DNA of 64,000 nucleotides from Rhabditoides inermis (Eukaryota > Nematoda > Chromadorea > Rhabditida > Rhabditidae): assembly GCA_963966185.1 (NCBI GenBank), contig CAWZYM010000219.1, forward strand, positions 1 through 64,000. The letters are read 5' to 3'. The notes beneath the pieces were generated by a model, which did no database searches, was not told where the DNA came from, and was given only the letters and a program-made list of their open reading frames with translations. Position 1 is the stretch's first letter. Each line of letters starts with the position of its first letter. The position numbers and the translations under genes are program-made. Shown here piece after piece: positions 27,401 to 38,970 of this stretch.

Positions 27401-30400
27401 GAGAATGGAGAGGAATCCTCGAAGACGATGACACTCTTGGAGACGTCTCTTCGCGATCGATCGTTGAAGCCGGATCTTCCGCCGCCGAGATCGAAACTTC
27501 CCCAGAAGCCGCAAGCAGGGATGACAAGCACCACCAATAGCACGTACGCATCCACGGGACTACCAAAAATCCGTGTTATTGGGACTCGCAGTAGGCGTTG
27601 CGTTACTGTATTTTACCGTAACCTTGCCGTAATTTACATAATTGTAATGTGCTATTTGATTCGAGATAAATATTCTGATTAATGTATGAGTATCGTCCCC
27701 CTGAACAATGCTGTGCGGCGGAGGACACTGACCGGACTGGTATTCGCTTTTGCTACTCTCTACATCTACGGCATTGAGAATGGAGAGGAATCCTCGAAGA
27801 CGATGACACTCTTGGAGACGTCTCTTCGCGATCGATCGTTGAAGCCGGATCTTCCGCCGCCGAGATCGAAACTTCCCCAGAAGCCGCAAGCAGGGATGAC
27901 AAGCACCACCAATAGCACGTACGCATCCACGGGACTACCAAAAATCCGTGTTATTGGGACTCGCAGTAGGCGTTGCGTTACTGTATTTTACCGTAACCTT
28001 GCCGTAATTTACATAATTGTAATGTGCTATTTGATTCGAGATAAATATTCTGATTAATGTATGAGTATCGTCCCCCTGAACAATGCTGTGCGGCGGAGGA
28101 CACTGACCGGACTGGTATTCGCTTTTGCTACTCTCTACATCTACGGCATTGAGAATGGAGAGGAATCCTCGAAGACGATGACACTCTTGGAGACGTCTCT
28201 TCGCGATCGATCGTTGAAGCCGGATCTTCCGCCGCCGAGATCGAAACTTCCCCAGAAGCCGCAAGCAGGGATGACAAGCACCACCAATAGCACGTACGCA
28301 TCCACGGGACTACCGAAAATCCGTGTTATTGGGACTCGCAGTAGGCGTTGCGTTACTGTATTTTACCGTAACCTTGCCGTAATTTACATAATTGTAATGT
28401 GCTATTTGATTCGATATAAATATTCTGATTAATGTATGAGTATCGTTTTCAATGATTGATATTCCTATGTGTGGATATTCCTATGTGTGGCATGTATGTT
28501 TCACGATTAGTTTATAGTTAGAGTGGGATGGGTATCGATGGAACGAATTGTGAAGAATGAATCAAGTTTTATCGTCTTCAACTTCAATGACTGATAATCC
28601 TATGATATGACGTGTGTTGTAGGTGATCTGCGTGGCGGAGTGCATCCGCGGCAACTACGCGTGTCAGGAGGCGTTCGCCGCCTGCTCCCTCGTCACGCAG
28701 GAGGGCACCAACAGGTGCGCCATCCTGACTATGTACAATTCAATTCAAAGTTTATCCGGTATCAGAGGCGCCGGGAAGCGAAATCGCCATTGCGCCATGC
28801 TAGTTGTGTATAGCTTCTGATCATCTCACACCGACTGTTGTCTTATGCTCGGTGCGGTTTGGATTTGATGAGATACGTAGGCGTGGTTATGTGAGCGTAG
28901 TTGAAATATTCGTCTAATATTGTTGGATCTCATATTTCCTTTTCTTATTTAACTAATTTTAATTCTGGTAATTAACGAGACCGGGTTGAACCCGGGTTCG
29001 TAGAATGTAATTTTACTTGGTGAAATTCATTTATAGAACCAAGTGCCGAATTATTAATTTCCGCAATGGTCTCTATACTATGCCACACGTGTGAAGCGTG
29101 GACATCGTGGTATAGGAATAGGAGTTCGCATGATACTTGATGTGACCTTCAGTCATTTTGTCAATTGCTTTTGGTCTATTAGTCATATTGTTAGAGCCAC
29201 ACTCTCGTATCCAAACCAGTTTATTCTATGCGATCTCTTCCTAGTCATGCTATAATATTGGTTCACCTTGGTTCACATTATTGGTTCACATTGGTTCATA
29301 ATATTGGTTCACCTTATATTGGTTCACGTTGCAGGCCGTCCCTGCTGGTGCTGCTCATCTCTATGACGGCCGAGAAGCAGCCGTTCAAGCTGCGCTGCGC
29401 CGTCCTCTACGCATTCCTCGCATACCTGCACGACAACGAGTTCGGCAAGCAAAAGGTAGGACTATAATCGTGTACTGATGAACAATTGTCATTGGTTGTG
29501 ATTGAGGATGTAGTCATATTGGTGGTGCTTATATTTTGAGAGATTCTGTAGCAACGCCGAAAAAAGACATCATTAATTGGATAATCCTGCTGCAGAGTAG
29601 TGTGGTGGTTGAAACGTACAATATGAGAGACTGTGTTCGATGGTGTGTGTGTTTTCAGATCGTGGAGACTCTGCTGCCGGCGGGCCAGGCTGACACTGCC
29701 CTCTCCACCGGGGCGCTCCTCATACAGGCATTGGCTGCCACGGAGGCCATACAGGTGGGGGACTGACTTGGAATCGCAGGTAGCGAGTGTGTTTACTGAT
29801 CCCTCTCGCGGCTAGGTGATGTTATGATGAATCAGATCAGAAAAGATTGGTAAACCAGGTGAGGGTTTTTCCCGGATAGAATGTTACCGATTGTTTGTCT
29901 GACGTATGATGGATGGTAGAATTGTAGGATGGTGCATTGTACATAAATAATCCTGTAGCCTTTCTTGGTCCTTACTTGGTATCCCAGGTAGCGAGTGTGT
30001 TTACTGATCCCTCTCTCGGCTAGGTGATGTTATGATGAATCAGATCAGAAAAGATTGGTCCCATTGGTAAACGATCTGGCGCACGACTGTGGTGAAATGG
30101 TGAAACTGAAATGAGACGGATTGACAATAGCCATACCTGTACACGACTATACTATTGCAGACGTGGTTCGGGTCTGTGTCTCTGTTGCACTGTGTTCTGG
30201 ACGCGGACCACTTGAGGGAGCAGCTGCTGCGGGTGCAGCTCAGTCTCTCCCCCGACCAGCCAGCCGAGGCACTCGTCAAGATTCTCAGCGGAATGATTGT
30301 GGGTTGTTTGATGGCGTTATTCACGCTCTCTCTTCATTGCGGTGCTTTGCCACTTTTATCGTTTGTGAGTAGTTGTAGCGTATTTTTTGGTGGTGAGAAG

Positions 30401-33400
30401 GATAGTCTGGATAGTTGAGGCAGGGGTGACGAATATGTGAGTAAGACTTGCTTTGATTGCGAGATTTACCGTTCCTCACTGTATTGTCTCTTCAGGTGAA
30501 CGTGGGCGGTCGCCGCGTGCAGGCGAGGGCCGGTCTACTCATGCTGCTCGGAACATGGCTCAATGGTGAGAGGGGGGAGAGGGAGAGAGAGAGAGGGGAG
30601 AGGGGAGAGGGAGAGAGAGGGCGGGAGAGAGGGAGTGAGAGAGGGAGGAAGAGAGATCATCTCGTTCAGAGTGTCCCCCCGCCGTTGACGCGTTTCTCAA
30701 GGACGACGACTGTCTGCACCACCTCACCAGCCAGATCAGTGAGTTTGAGAATTGGGTGTTCTACTTCTACTTGTTTCACATTTTAATATGTGCGCATTCG
30801 ATATACCAAACCAAGTATTGAATGAGTTTTAATTTAGTTTGAGATATAGATAATGTAAAACTTATTTGATGTGTGTTTTTTCCACATCATAACTCACGGT
30901 AGCGTTGTGTTTCAAAGATCTTGAAATTTGAAAAACATGCGGTTGCATCTTGAATGCATTAGTTTCTGAAATTATGTTTTTTTTTGCTCAGTGGACGACT
31001 GTGGTGAGGGCAACGAGAGCGAGCTGCAGGTGCTGAAGGGACTCGCCGCGTTCGTCCTCCTCAACTGCCTTCGGTACACCGACGACGAGAAGAGCAGGTA
31101 CGGGTGGGGGGACTCGCCTTTTCTGTATCATGATGTCATGTAATCAGAGAGGGAGAGAGAGTGAGCGAGAAGAGAGAGAGAAAGAGGGAGGGAGACAGAG
31201 AAATATAGGAAAGGGATGTGTTTTGTTGCAGGCAGATGCTCGACACTCTATTCGAGCGCCGCATCGGAAAGGACGCCCTGGCAAGTGCGCTCGAGGTTGG
31301 TTGGGTTTGGGGATTGGGACTAATCTTCTTCGATTGTAGTATGGTTGTATACTAGGTAGGAGTGGAACGTATTTTGCACTGGTCGACTGGGGTACATGTT
31401 ACATAATGAAAGCAAAGGAATCTTTAATAACGTGTTTGGATTTTGTTTAGGATGTTGAATGGATTTAGATTCAGTCGGTTCAAGTAAAGGGAAGTGATTC
31501 ATGTGTTCTTGTTACTCGCTGCTTTTCTGCAGGGCGTGTCGCGTACGGAGCATACAGTTGGAGATTGAGTTAGATTTGATTTGGGATTGGGAGTATAGCT
31601 ATAGCCAATGATTGTCACACGATGTCACTCGTATAGTGTCCCTGTTTGTTTGTTTATCAGCCTGATTCCGACATGTACATACACATACAATGTTAGCATG
31701 ATGGGTTATCTGGAAGCACACATAATCCTACAAACATAGTGTCAGAGAGATTTGTATCCTGTCTGACTGATTCATTGATTCTTAATCTCCGCAGGGCGTG
31801 TCGCGCACGGAGCAGTTTGCGCGGGCGGCGCAGCGTCCGCAGCCGCTGGCCAAGTCGCCCGCCGAGCTCCTACTCGACTTCCGATTCGTCAAGCTGCTCA
31901 AGCACAACGAGGGTGCGTGGGGGAGGGGATGGTTCATATTCTTTCATATACACTATCATATTCGGTATGTGGGAGGTGGCCATGGTTATGTTCCATTTTG
32001 GTTCGTCCAGCCAAGTTATTCAACTATCGACTTGGTCATTCGTTTGAAAGCTGTTTTTTCTACACATTGCCGTTCAGCGAATTAGTTCTCGTTTTTATTA
32101 GTTTTTTATTAGTGACTGTTGAAGCGTATCTATCATGTGGTTGTGTGAAAAAGTTTGTGAAATGAAGAGCAACGTTAAAATTAATTTGTCATTTGGTCGG
32201 ATAGTATCAAATTGAATGTTGATGCATATTTTGTGCGTGTCTAGTTGTCGATTGCAGCCGGTCTTCTGAAGCTGCTGCGAGGGGATGCTGCAGTCGGCGC
32301 GGGCAATGAGGCCATTGTACAGTCGTTCAAGGTAGGGGGGAGAGAGAGAGAGAAAGAGAGGGGGAGGGAGGGAGGGATGGGAAAGAGAGGAGAATGAGAA
32401 AGAGAGGGATGGGAGAGGGGAGAGAGAGATTGACCCGTTGCAGGACCTGATCAAGCGCCAGGACGAGGAGATCTCTGTGCTGAAGATGGACGCGAAGAGG
32501 ATGCAGGCGGAGGTGGAGCAGGCCAAGCAGCAGGTCGGGGGGGGGGGGTGGGGAGGAGGAGGGAGGAGAGGAGAAAGAGAGAGTGAGTGAATAGGATGGC
32601 ACATGGAACGTGGGTTCGTAGAACGCCCTCCAGGGTGGGTGGAAGAGAGGGATTTATTGATTGTTAAGTGTTGACTGGTAATGGAATAATGGAAATCAAT
32701 TGATCACCAAATCAAGGTTGGTTGCACAAAGCACAATTCGTTGGTGGGATGGGATAAGCCGACAACCGGGGGACGATTTATTAGAACGAATCTAGCTGTT
32801 GTGATTGTAGTATGTGTTTGATGCGTATTGTGAGTGTGCTGAAATTATATATTTTCTTTGAAAACGTGTCTGAAAAAAGTAACGTTGAGAAACAGAAAAT
32901 ACAATCACAAATCTCAATCGCATCTTTTGGAAACATTTTCTTTTCTTTTCGCAACCTATTTTCTCGCCTCAAATCGGACAGTGTGTGATGGAAATCGAAT
33001 ATTACGATGGCATTAGTAAAGTAACACTTTATGACGATTATATCGTGGTTTTGAAACGTGAATGTGCACGTCAATGTTAGCGTATTGACTGTATGAGTAA
33101 ATCAGTGTGAATATCACAGTGAAACACGTTTATGCTGTGTTGTGAGCATTATCTGTTTCTGTCTGGGGCTTGATAGATTGATTACTTGATTAAGGATGAT
33201 TGTCTCCAGGCGGCGGCCTCATCGCAGCAGTCGGAGGTGGATGAGATGCGTCGTCGCCTGGAGGCAGCCGGGGTGGTGGAGGGACGGGCAAGGGCCGCCG
33301 AGCTGCAGGTCGAGCAGTTGAAGAGGTGGGCAGTGAAGGCTTGAAGTGTTAAGTAGACTGTTGGTAGGCCGAGCAATTTTCCAGGACGGCTGTATGTGGA

Positions 33401-35684
33401 AGAAACTGTAGCTAGGTTTGAATGTAGTTTGTTTTGGACTGAACAAGACAAGGACTGTATTAGTATTGTCTTTTTTCACTGGCTAGTTTCTTACGTCGAT
33501 TTGCCGGTGCGTATTTCGTCGTGTTTTACTGGGAAATAACAATTTTTTTTTCAAATTTTCGAAAAATACGACGAACTGTGTTGTTTATCTATTAAGTGTT
33601 TCATCATCAATTCATTCTCAAATGGAGCCTCCCATATTATAAGGAGCCTCCCATAGCGTAGGGTCAGCTCAATATTTGCGATTTGCCGCACTATATATTT
33701 CCTGTTGTGTTTTAGTGTCTCCAACCCGATTCCGCACTCTTAACAGAGCGAGAACAGGGAGGGAAGAGTGAACCTGAACATGTTGTTGTTGCAATTCTCA
33801 TTCATTTTCATTCACTCATTCATTCATGCAGTTCTCATTCATTCATAAATGTTCTCATTCAGTGTGAACGCGCAGTGGCAGGCAGAGGTGGAGAAGTACA
33901 AGGGATGGAGTCAGCAGTGGCAGCAGTACCAGATTGCACAGGTACCGAGAGGGAGAGGGAGGGAGGGAAGAAGAGGGACAGGAGAGGGAGACAAGATATG
34001 AGATATACACTCTGATCCCTTCCGGCTAATGCCCCGCCCCCTTGCAGTTGCCGAACGGCTCGGACGTGGCGTGGGCGCAGCTGCAGCAGCAGGTGGCAGA
34101 ACTGGAGCAGCAGCTCGGATACGGATGGCAGGCATTCGAGCAGCAGAGCGAGAAGGTACGGGGGTTGTGGATACGGTAGATACGGTAGAGAGGAAGAGCG
34201 GGGTGTTGTGGATACGGTAGGTACGGTAGGCACGTTGGATAGGAAGAGTGGGGAGTTGTGGATACGGTAGGTACGGTAGGTAGGAAGAGCGGGGAGTTGT
34301 GGATACGGTAGGTACGGTAGGCACGTTGGGTAGGAAGAGTGGGGAGTTGTGGATACGGTAGGTACGGTAGGTAGGAAGAGCGGGGAGTTGTGGATACGGT
34401 AGGTTTGGTAGGTAGGAAAAGCGGGGAGTTGTAGATTATATCGGGTTTGGTTGATCATGTTCAAATCATTAGCAATACCATATTGAGTGTAATTGAACGG
34501 TTGCTTTTATGTTCTCACATTGAAACGTAAGATATATCTCGTTTTTTATTACCTATTCATATGTGTGTTGCAGCTGCGGTTGGAGGTGGAGCAGAGTGGG
34601 TACTGGAAGGCGCGCGCCGAGGAGGCCGAGCAACACGTCATGCACCACGGGGTGGGCAAGGTGAGTGGGGGGATGGAGGGAGGGAGAGAGGGGGAGAGGG
34701 AAAGAGAGGGGGAGTGAGGGGAGGGAGGGGAAGTTACAGGGGGAAAGGTAGGACAAGAAGGTGAATGGGGATATAGGTATATTGATAGCGGAGGGAGATG
34801 GAGGGGGGCTTGAAGGGCATAGGCAAAAGGTCGGCTCGTGTGCGTTGAAAACTCTTTTGACTAGGTGGGGGAGAGAGGCGTCAAGTGTGGGGAGGAGGAG
34901 TTGTGTGTGGATCCGGATCAACATGGAAGGAGGGGTAGTGGAGGAGATTGGGTTGGGTGAGTGTGCAGTGTGATGATTCCCATCACGGAGGTCAGAATAG
35001 GGCACGTCAAGTGTGGCGAGGGGAGGAGTTGTGGAATACGATTATTCCAATCAACATTTTTTTCGGATTTATACGGACAAAGGAGATCAAATTGGTGATC
35101 AGGAAATTGAATGAGTTAACCATACATGTTGAAACATATTGTGTGTTATTTTGTCGCCTGCAGGTGAACGGAGTGGTGGAGAACGGTGAGGGAGGAGCGG
35201 AGAAGCAGGGAGCAGGAGAAGAGGGAAAGGTGGGCGGGGTTAGAAGTTACTGTAATCAGTTCTTCTGGTTACTGTAGTTACTGGTTACTAGTAGCAGTTA
35301 CTGTATATTACTGTAATTAACCTGTGTTGTTATGTTCAGTCGTAGTCGGAGCTGTCTGCTCGGATCTGGCTCTCTATGATCTATATTATTCAAATTTCTT
35401 TTAACTGTTTCATCTTTACGTCAGTTTATGCAGGCTGAGTCGGAGCTGGTTGCCTTGCGCGCGGAGTTATTGTAGTTACTAGTCACTAGTACTAGTAGCA
35501 GTTACTGTATATTACTGTAATCACCCTGTTTTGTTATGCTCAGGCGGAGTCGGAGCTGGCTGCCCTGCGGGCGGAGCAGGAAGACCTACTGGTGTTGCTG
35601 GCAGACCAGCACAACAAGATGCAAGAGTACAGACAGAGACTGAGGGAGTGCGGACAGACGGTCAGCGATGAGGAGGATGAGTAG
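24420..35684 (+). CDS. uso-1: USO1/p115 general vesicular transport factor
   Basis: Twenty-seven exons with closed phases give 882 residues: 24420-24575, 24654-24797, 24906-25006, 25256-25376, 25426-25482, 25540-25612, 25784-25868, 26059-26191, 26292-26364, 26584-26654, 28623-28714, 29335-29455, 29659-29754, 30161-30298, 30496-30565, 30670-30738, 30992-31097, 31232-31295, 31795-31912, 32258-32331, 32444-32533, 33210-33325, 33863-33941, 34048-34155, 34574-34660, 35164-35229, 35544-35684. p115/Uso1 tethers COPII vesicles at the ER-Golgi boundary with Rab1 and SNAREs. Residues 1 to about 650 form the armadillo-like globular head; recognisable family segments include [34 protein letters not shown] and REQLLRVQL. 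From about 655 the protein is a Gln/Glu-rich coiled coil ending in an acidic SDEEDE tail, as in the family. It is slightly shorter than the roughly 940-960 residues usual in animals. The ATG is two bases after an ATCACAG acceptor, consistent with trans-splicing. Confidence 0.95.
27001..27255. mobile_element. Foldback/MITE-like element with 106-bp perfect arms
   Basis: Bases 27001-27106 and 27150-27255 are exact reverse complements (arms begin AGGACCGTTTATACTAC), separated by a 43-bp spacer. The arms consist largely of the pentamer GACGC and its complement GCGTC. No coding capacity. No clear target-site duplication can be seen. Perfect arm identity implies either recent insertion or arm-to-arm conversion. 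Confidence 0.85.
27326..28450. repeat. Three tandem 375-bp units in a USO1 intron
   Basis: Units start at 27326, 27701 and 28076 (exact period 375 bp) and are almost identical; I see only two or three base differences, near the end of the third copy. Because 375 is divisible by three, each unit carries the same 123-codon open frame on the plus strand (begins [13 protein letters not shown] in units 2 and 3) and a 109-codon frame on the minus strand. Neither resembles a protein I know. The array lies directly after the foldback element, inside an intron. Confidence 0.9.
29769..30059. repeat. Intronic direct duplication
   Basis: A segment of about 85 bp containing GGTAGCGAGTGTGTTTACTG occurs at 29769-29851 and again at 29974-30059, in the USO1 intron between exons 29659-29754 and 30161-30298. 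Confidence 0.8.
34160..34440. repeat. Minisatellite in a USO1 intron
   Basis: Five or more imperfect units of about 48-65 bp built from GTTGTGGATACGGTAG, GTACGGTAGG and TAGGAAGAGYGGGGA occur between exons 34048-34155 and 34574-34660. The TACGGTA word is the same one that dominates the short introns of the neighbouring genes. Confidence 0.85.
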
Positions 35685-36744
35685 GTGAGGGGGGAGAGAG
35701 AGGAGAGGAGAGAGAGGGGAGGGAGAGAGGAGTGGGGAGTGGGAGAGAGAGGGGGTATGAGGTAGTCTATGTATGCGGTTGTGTATGTATTGTATTTATT
35801 TCCAGAAGTATGATAAGATGGCATCATTGGATATAAAGCAACCCTTGTATTATGTGTATGTAGTGAAACGTATATTTTATGTCAAAATTACTGATTATTT
35901 TAAGGATGTGCGACGGGCGCGACAGTCTCGGAGTATTCTAGTTAGGTAGTGTGTATTCTCTCCCTGCTAGCAGGTTTTCTCATTCATTATCATGTAATCA
36001 TTCACTCATCCATGGAGTTTCTTCTTCTTCTTTTCTCTTCTATCTGTGAGCATTCGCCCCCAATCTGTGATAGGCAAGTGTGGAATGGTGACGGAAGATT
36101 GTTTATATTTATTTATTTTTATTTCTGTGGGCAGCCGTGTATTCTATTCATAACCGATCATTGTTCCACTTTCCTACTCGTTTCTCTCTCGTTTTCCATC
36201 CGCCCGCGGTTTTCACCGTATCATCCTAACCCCCAACACATCTTACGATATTACAATTCTATCTGTGACATTCAACTGGGGTTTAATTTACTTTTGCGTA
36301 AAGAGTATTGTATAATATGATGAGATAAAGTTTATTTATTGGCGAGCGGTCAGATTTTTTTTTGTTTTTTCATGTTGTTTCATTGTTTTTGTTATGCTTT
36401 TGTTTTGTTTTTCTTCTCCCAATTCGTTTCATTTCGATTTTTTCAAGTTTCAGTTTCTGGTTTTCTTTTTCCTCGCTCTTTGTTTCTCTTTCTCATTTTC
36501 CTTTCCTCGCGTTTTCCTCCCTTCACCATCTTCTTGCATGCACAAAGACATAATTTTGCAAATTTATCTCGATTACACTTTACAAAATACGCATTCAAAA
36601 TCATCTAGCAGAGTTTACATTGATAGTAAGTTGGTACTCATAGCGTGGTGACACCCTTGTCTCACACCATTGCGCACTTACAAGGCATATTGCAACGCAT
36701 ATCGGGAGTGGTTCTGGCAATTGCAAGTTGTTTGAAGAGACTGA
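35685..36744. other. USO1 3' flank, no gene seen
   Basis: A GA tract follows the stop codon (35695-35756). The rest is AT-rich and, at 36355-36535, markedly T-rich. No exon with supportable splice sites was found on either strand. Confidence 0.5.
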
Positions 36745-37031
36745 CCGCCACTTCAAGTAACATTGGCGACTAATTTCGAATCTGCCACTGCCACGGATGA
36801 TGCAGACGAAAATTTGAATTTCCCGCCAACTCTTCAATACTGCACGTTGACGTCGGAGACGTAAGCGCAAATGAATCACGCCTTTTACTTGCTTCATGGC
36901 TGTGCGCTCCGTTGTGGCCCCCCGAGCTTCGCGGGTTCGATTCCGGTCACCGCCATGTTTTGCTCGTGTGAAAATGAGGAGTTGTGGCAGGTTGTGGCAG
37001 AAATAAGTCGCCACTGTTTCTTTAATGGCGG
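36745..37031. mobile_element. Foldback repeat with a tRNA-like B box
   Basis: The left arm near 36745-36790 and the right arm near 36988-37031 are imperfect reverse complements (both arms read CCGCCA... then GTGGCGACT or TTGGCGACT ... CTGCCAC inward). The interior contains GGTTCGATTCC at about 36939-36949, which matches the tRNA B-box consensus, followed by GGTCACCGCCA, but no full cloverleaf can be folded. A single related arm (ACAGTGGCGACTTATTT) is at 19105-19130. It may be a MITE or a tRNA-derived SINE fragment. Confidence 0.5.
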
Positions 37032-37101
37032 TGGGCGTATATATGAATATATGTCAATGTGATTTGGACGATTCTCGCTGGGACGCGATCATTGCGCAGC
37101 C

Positions 37102-37385
37102 ATGTCAGACTCGGACCAGTCGCTGCCTCCCCACAAGAGGTACCTGCCACTCTTCCTTGCAACGATCCCTCGCAAGATCCACAAGGACGACTTCGACATT
37201 GCCAAGGAGATCAATGAGGTAGGGAGAGAGAGGTAGAGAGGTAGAGAGAGAGAGAGAGAGAGAGAGAGATTTCAGGAGTTGATCGATCGGCTGTCCGGTC
37301 TGCCCACATAGTTGAGGGCTGCCATCTTCAGCTCGCTCTCGCACTGCCAGCGAATCGCCTTCGCTGACCGAAGCGCCGAGTACAG
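37102..37385 (+). pseudogene. Small two-exon frame with in-frame TAG, possible gene remnant
   Basis: Exon 37102-37218 (39 codons, begins MSDSDQSLPPHKRY, preceded by GCGCAG) is joined across a 57-bp GA-repeat intron to a frame starting at 37276. That frame stops at TAG 37309-37311 after 12 codons, giving a 50-residue product. The same frame then stays open for 24 more codons with ordinary protein-like content (for example SSLSHCQRIAFADRS) and reaches a phase-2 GTGATA donor after 37385. Either this is a genuine 50-residue gene, or the TAG is a disabling mutation in the second exon of a longer gene whose later exons are absent. I find no continuation downstream. No family recognised. Confidence 0.35.
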
Positions 37386-37945
37386 GTGATATCTCTCTCT
37401 CTCTCTCTCTCTCCCTCTCCCTCTCTCTATCGCTCTCTCTCTCTCCCTCCCTCTCTCTCCCTCCCTCTCTCTCTCCACTTTCAAACACAAACTGAACAAA
37501 GTTGTAGATGTCTTTTTTTGTTCGCGGAATATTAGCGGTTGTTCTTAAAAAATTAATCATGTAAGTAAATTTTTAAATCCAACTACATATTAAGGCTGTC
37601 CAATTTTTCGTATTCTTGTTTTTCAGAGATTGGTCTTAACAAGATATTTTTATTCGAAGTAATAACCAATTTTGAGTTTACCTTCCAACAGAAATGAACT
37701 CTCCGAAAATCAACTGAGACAATTTCTATATAAAAAATAATAATAATTTAAAGTTGAGAATCAACTCACGGCGGGTCATTGAGATATAGCGATAGAGTTT
37801 GATGTGCTGTTATCTTTCTCTCGAGCTACGAAGTCCTGTTCTTTTAAATCGAGGTTGTCATCGGTCGTTGGTTTCACTTTGCATTATACTACAATAATAT
37901 AAATTGACTCGCAGATCAGTGACATGACGGAAGACATTAGGGTTT

Positions 37946-38783
37946 TTAGAAATTTAGAGTAGAGAGAAATTTAAAATTTTTCGATTGCATATGCTGTGAT
38001 AAGCCTGTGACGGAAGCGAGTGCGTTTTTAATGTACTTGCGTTGGCGTTTTGTATGCAAATTGAAACTGCGAAGAAAACGCGATATGAAATTTTGCTGCG
38101 TAACTCTATACTTGAATGAAGCATGTAACGTTTTTTTACAAGACATGTTGAACTAATTCTAATCTACAAAAGTGTTAATGCAGTTTCAATCTCACTTACG
38201 TTCAGGATCAAATTGAAAACACCTTGCATCATAATTCATAATGGAAACAAGCGCCTGAATTTTTTTGTGCATTTAAAAATAATTCAAATCCAAGTTTGCT
38301 TACTCGTTCGGCAAGATCCATGACTGTCGATGTTCTACGCTGATAAAGTCCGATGGCCAATGAGAAGTGAGCACAAATGATGTCCATAATGCTCTCATAC
38401 TCATACTCCTGCTTTTGCTGGTGTTGCATATTTACATATGTTTGAAATAAACAAAAAAAAACTCACTGATAGGTGGTATGTGGATAGTATCAATGGAACA
38501 AATATTTGAAGCATTTTTCATTAGATACGACCGATGAGGGTTCAATTCAACCAAGTAGCACCTTTTCTAAATAGTACATTTGTGAATCTAATATATCACG
38601 TTTCATTACTTAAAACCCATCGAGAAGAGCAGATATCGGGCTGCGTATATCACGTACGTAGCGAACAGTGTTAGTATCTAGAAATGGACGAGTGTTATCA
38701 CATCCATATGTAATCCACATCCACATCACAAGCGCATACCTGCTCGACTCCGCGTGTGATTTTCCAATAACCCAATCTACCGA
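37946..38783 (-). CDS. Unidentified protein, five to six exons, 3' end of gene
   Basis: Exons read leftward: 38658-38783 (42 codons, GTACGT donor), 38467-38566, 38304-38417 (38 codons, GTAAGC donor), 38200-38254 (GTAAGT donor), a 19-bp microexon 38140-38158, and 37946-38066, which ends at TAA. Phases agree everywhere except between 38467-38566 and 38304-38417, where I could not find a matching donor/acceptor pair, so there may be an undetected splice site or a frameshift. The peptide contains several aromatic and Cys residues, for example WMWITYGCDN, VELNPHRSYL and AHFSLAIGLYQRR, and ends basic. No signal peptide or known motif was seen, and the 5' end was not found. The exons are more AT-rich than those of neighbouring genes. 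Family not recognised. Confidence 0.4.
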
Positions 38784-38970
38784 CTGTCAATATGAAAAGG
38801 ACTATGGGAAGGTCGCCATTATCGAATTTCTTAACAAAACATCATTACATTTTGAAATAGTTTCTACTCGTGTTGCGTGAGACAGTTTCTACTCGATACC
38901 TTTTCGATGGGGAAGTATATCGCCGCAATGACGCTCGAAGTAGCCAAAGCAGCGATCAGCAGGCGTTCGG

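Larger units (their letters stand above)
26771..28560. repeat. 134-bp intronic tandem repeat, second unit interrupted
   Basis: Within the USO1 intron 26655-28622 a unit containing GTATGTTTCACAATTAGTT recurs at 26771 and 26905 (period 134). A further diverged copy starts near 28494. The second unit is broken after position 27000 by the foldback element and the 375-bp array and resumes near 28440 with GTATCGTTTTCAATGA. Confidence 0.7.

Noticed and set aside
28985..29010. CCGGGTTGAACCCGGGTTCG hairpin, possible tRNA T-arm
   Set aside because: Only a short palindrome; no acceptor or anticodon arms can be drawn.
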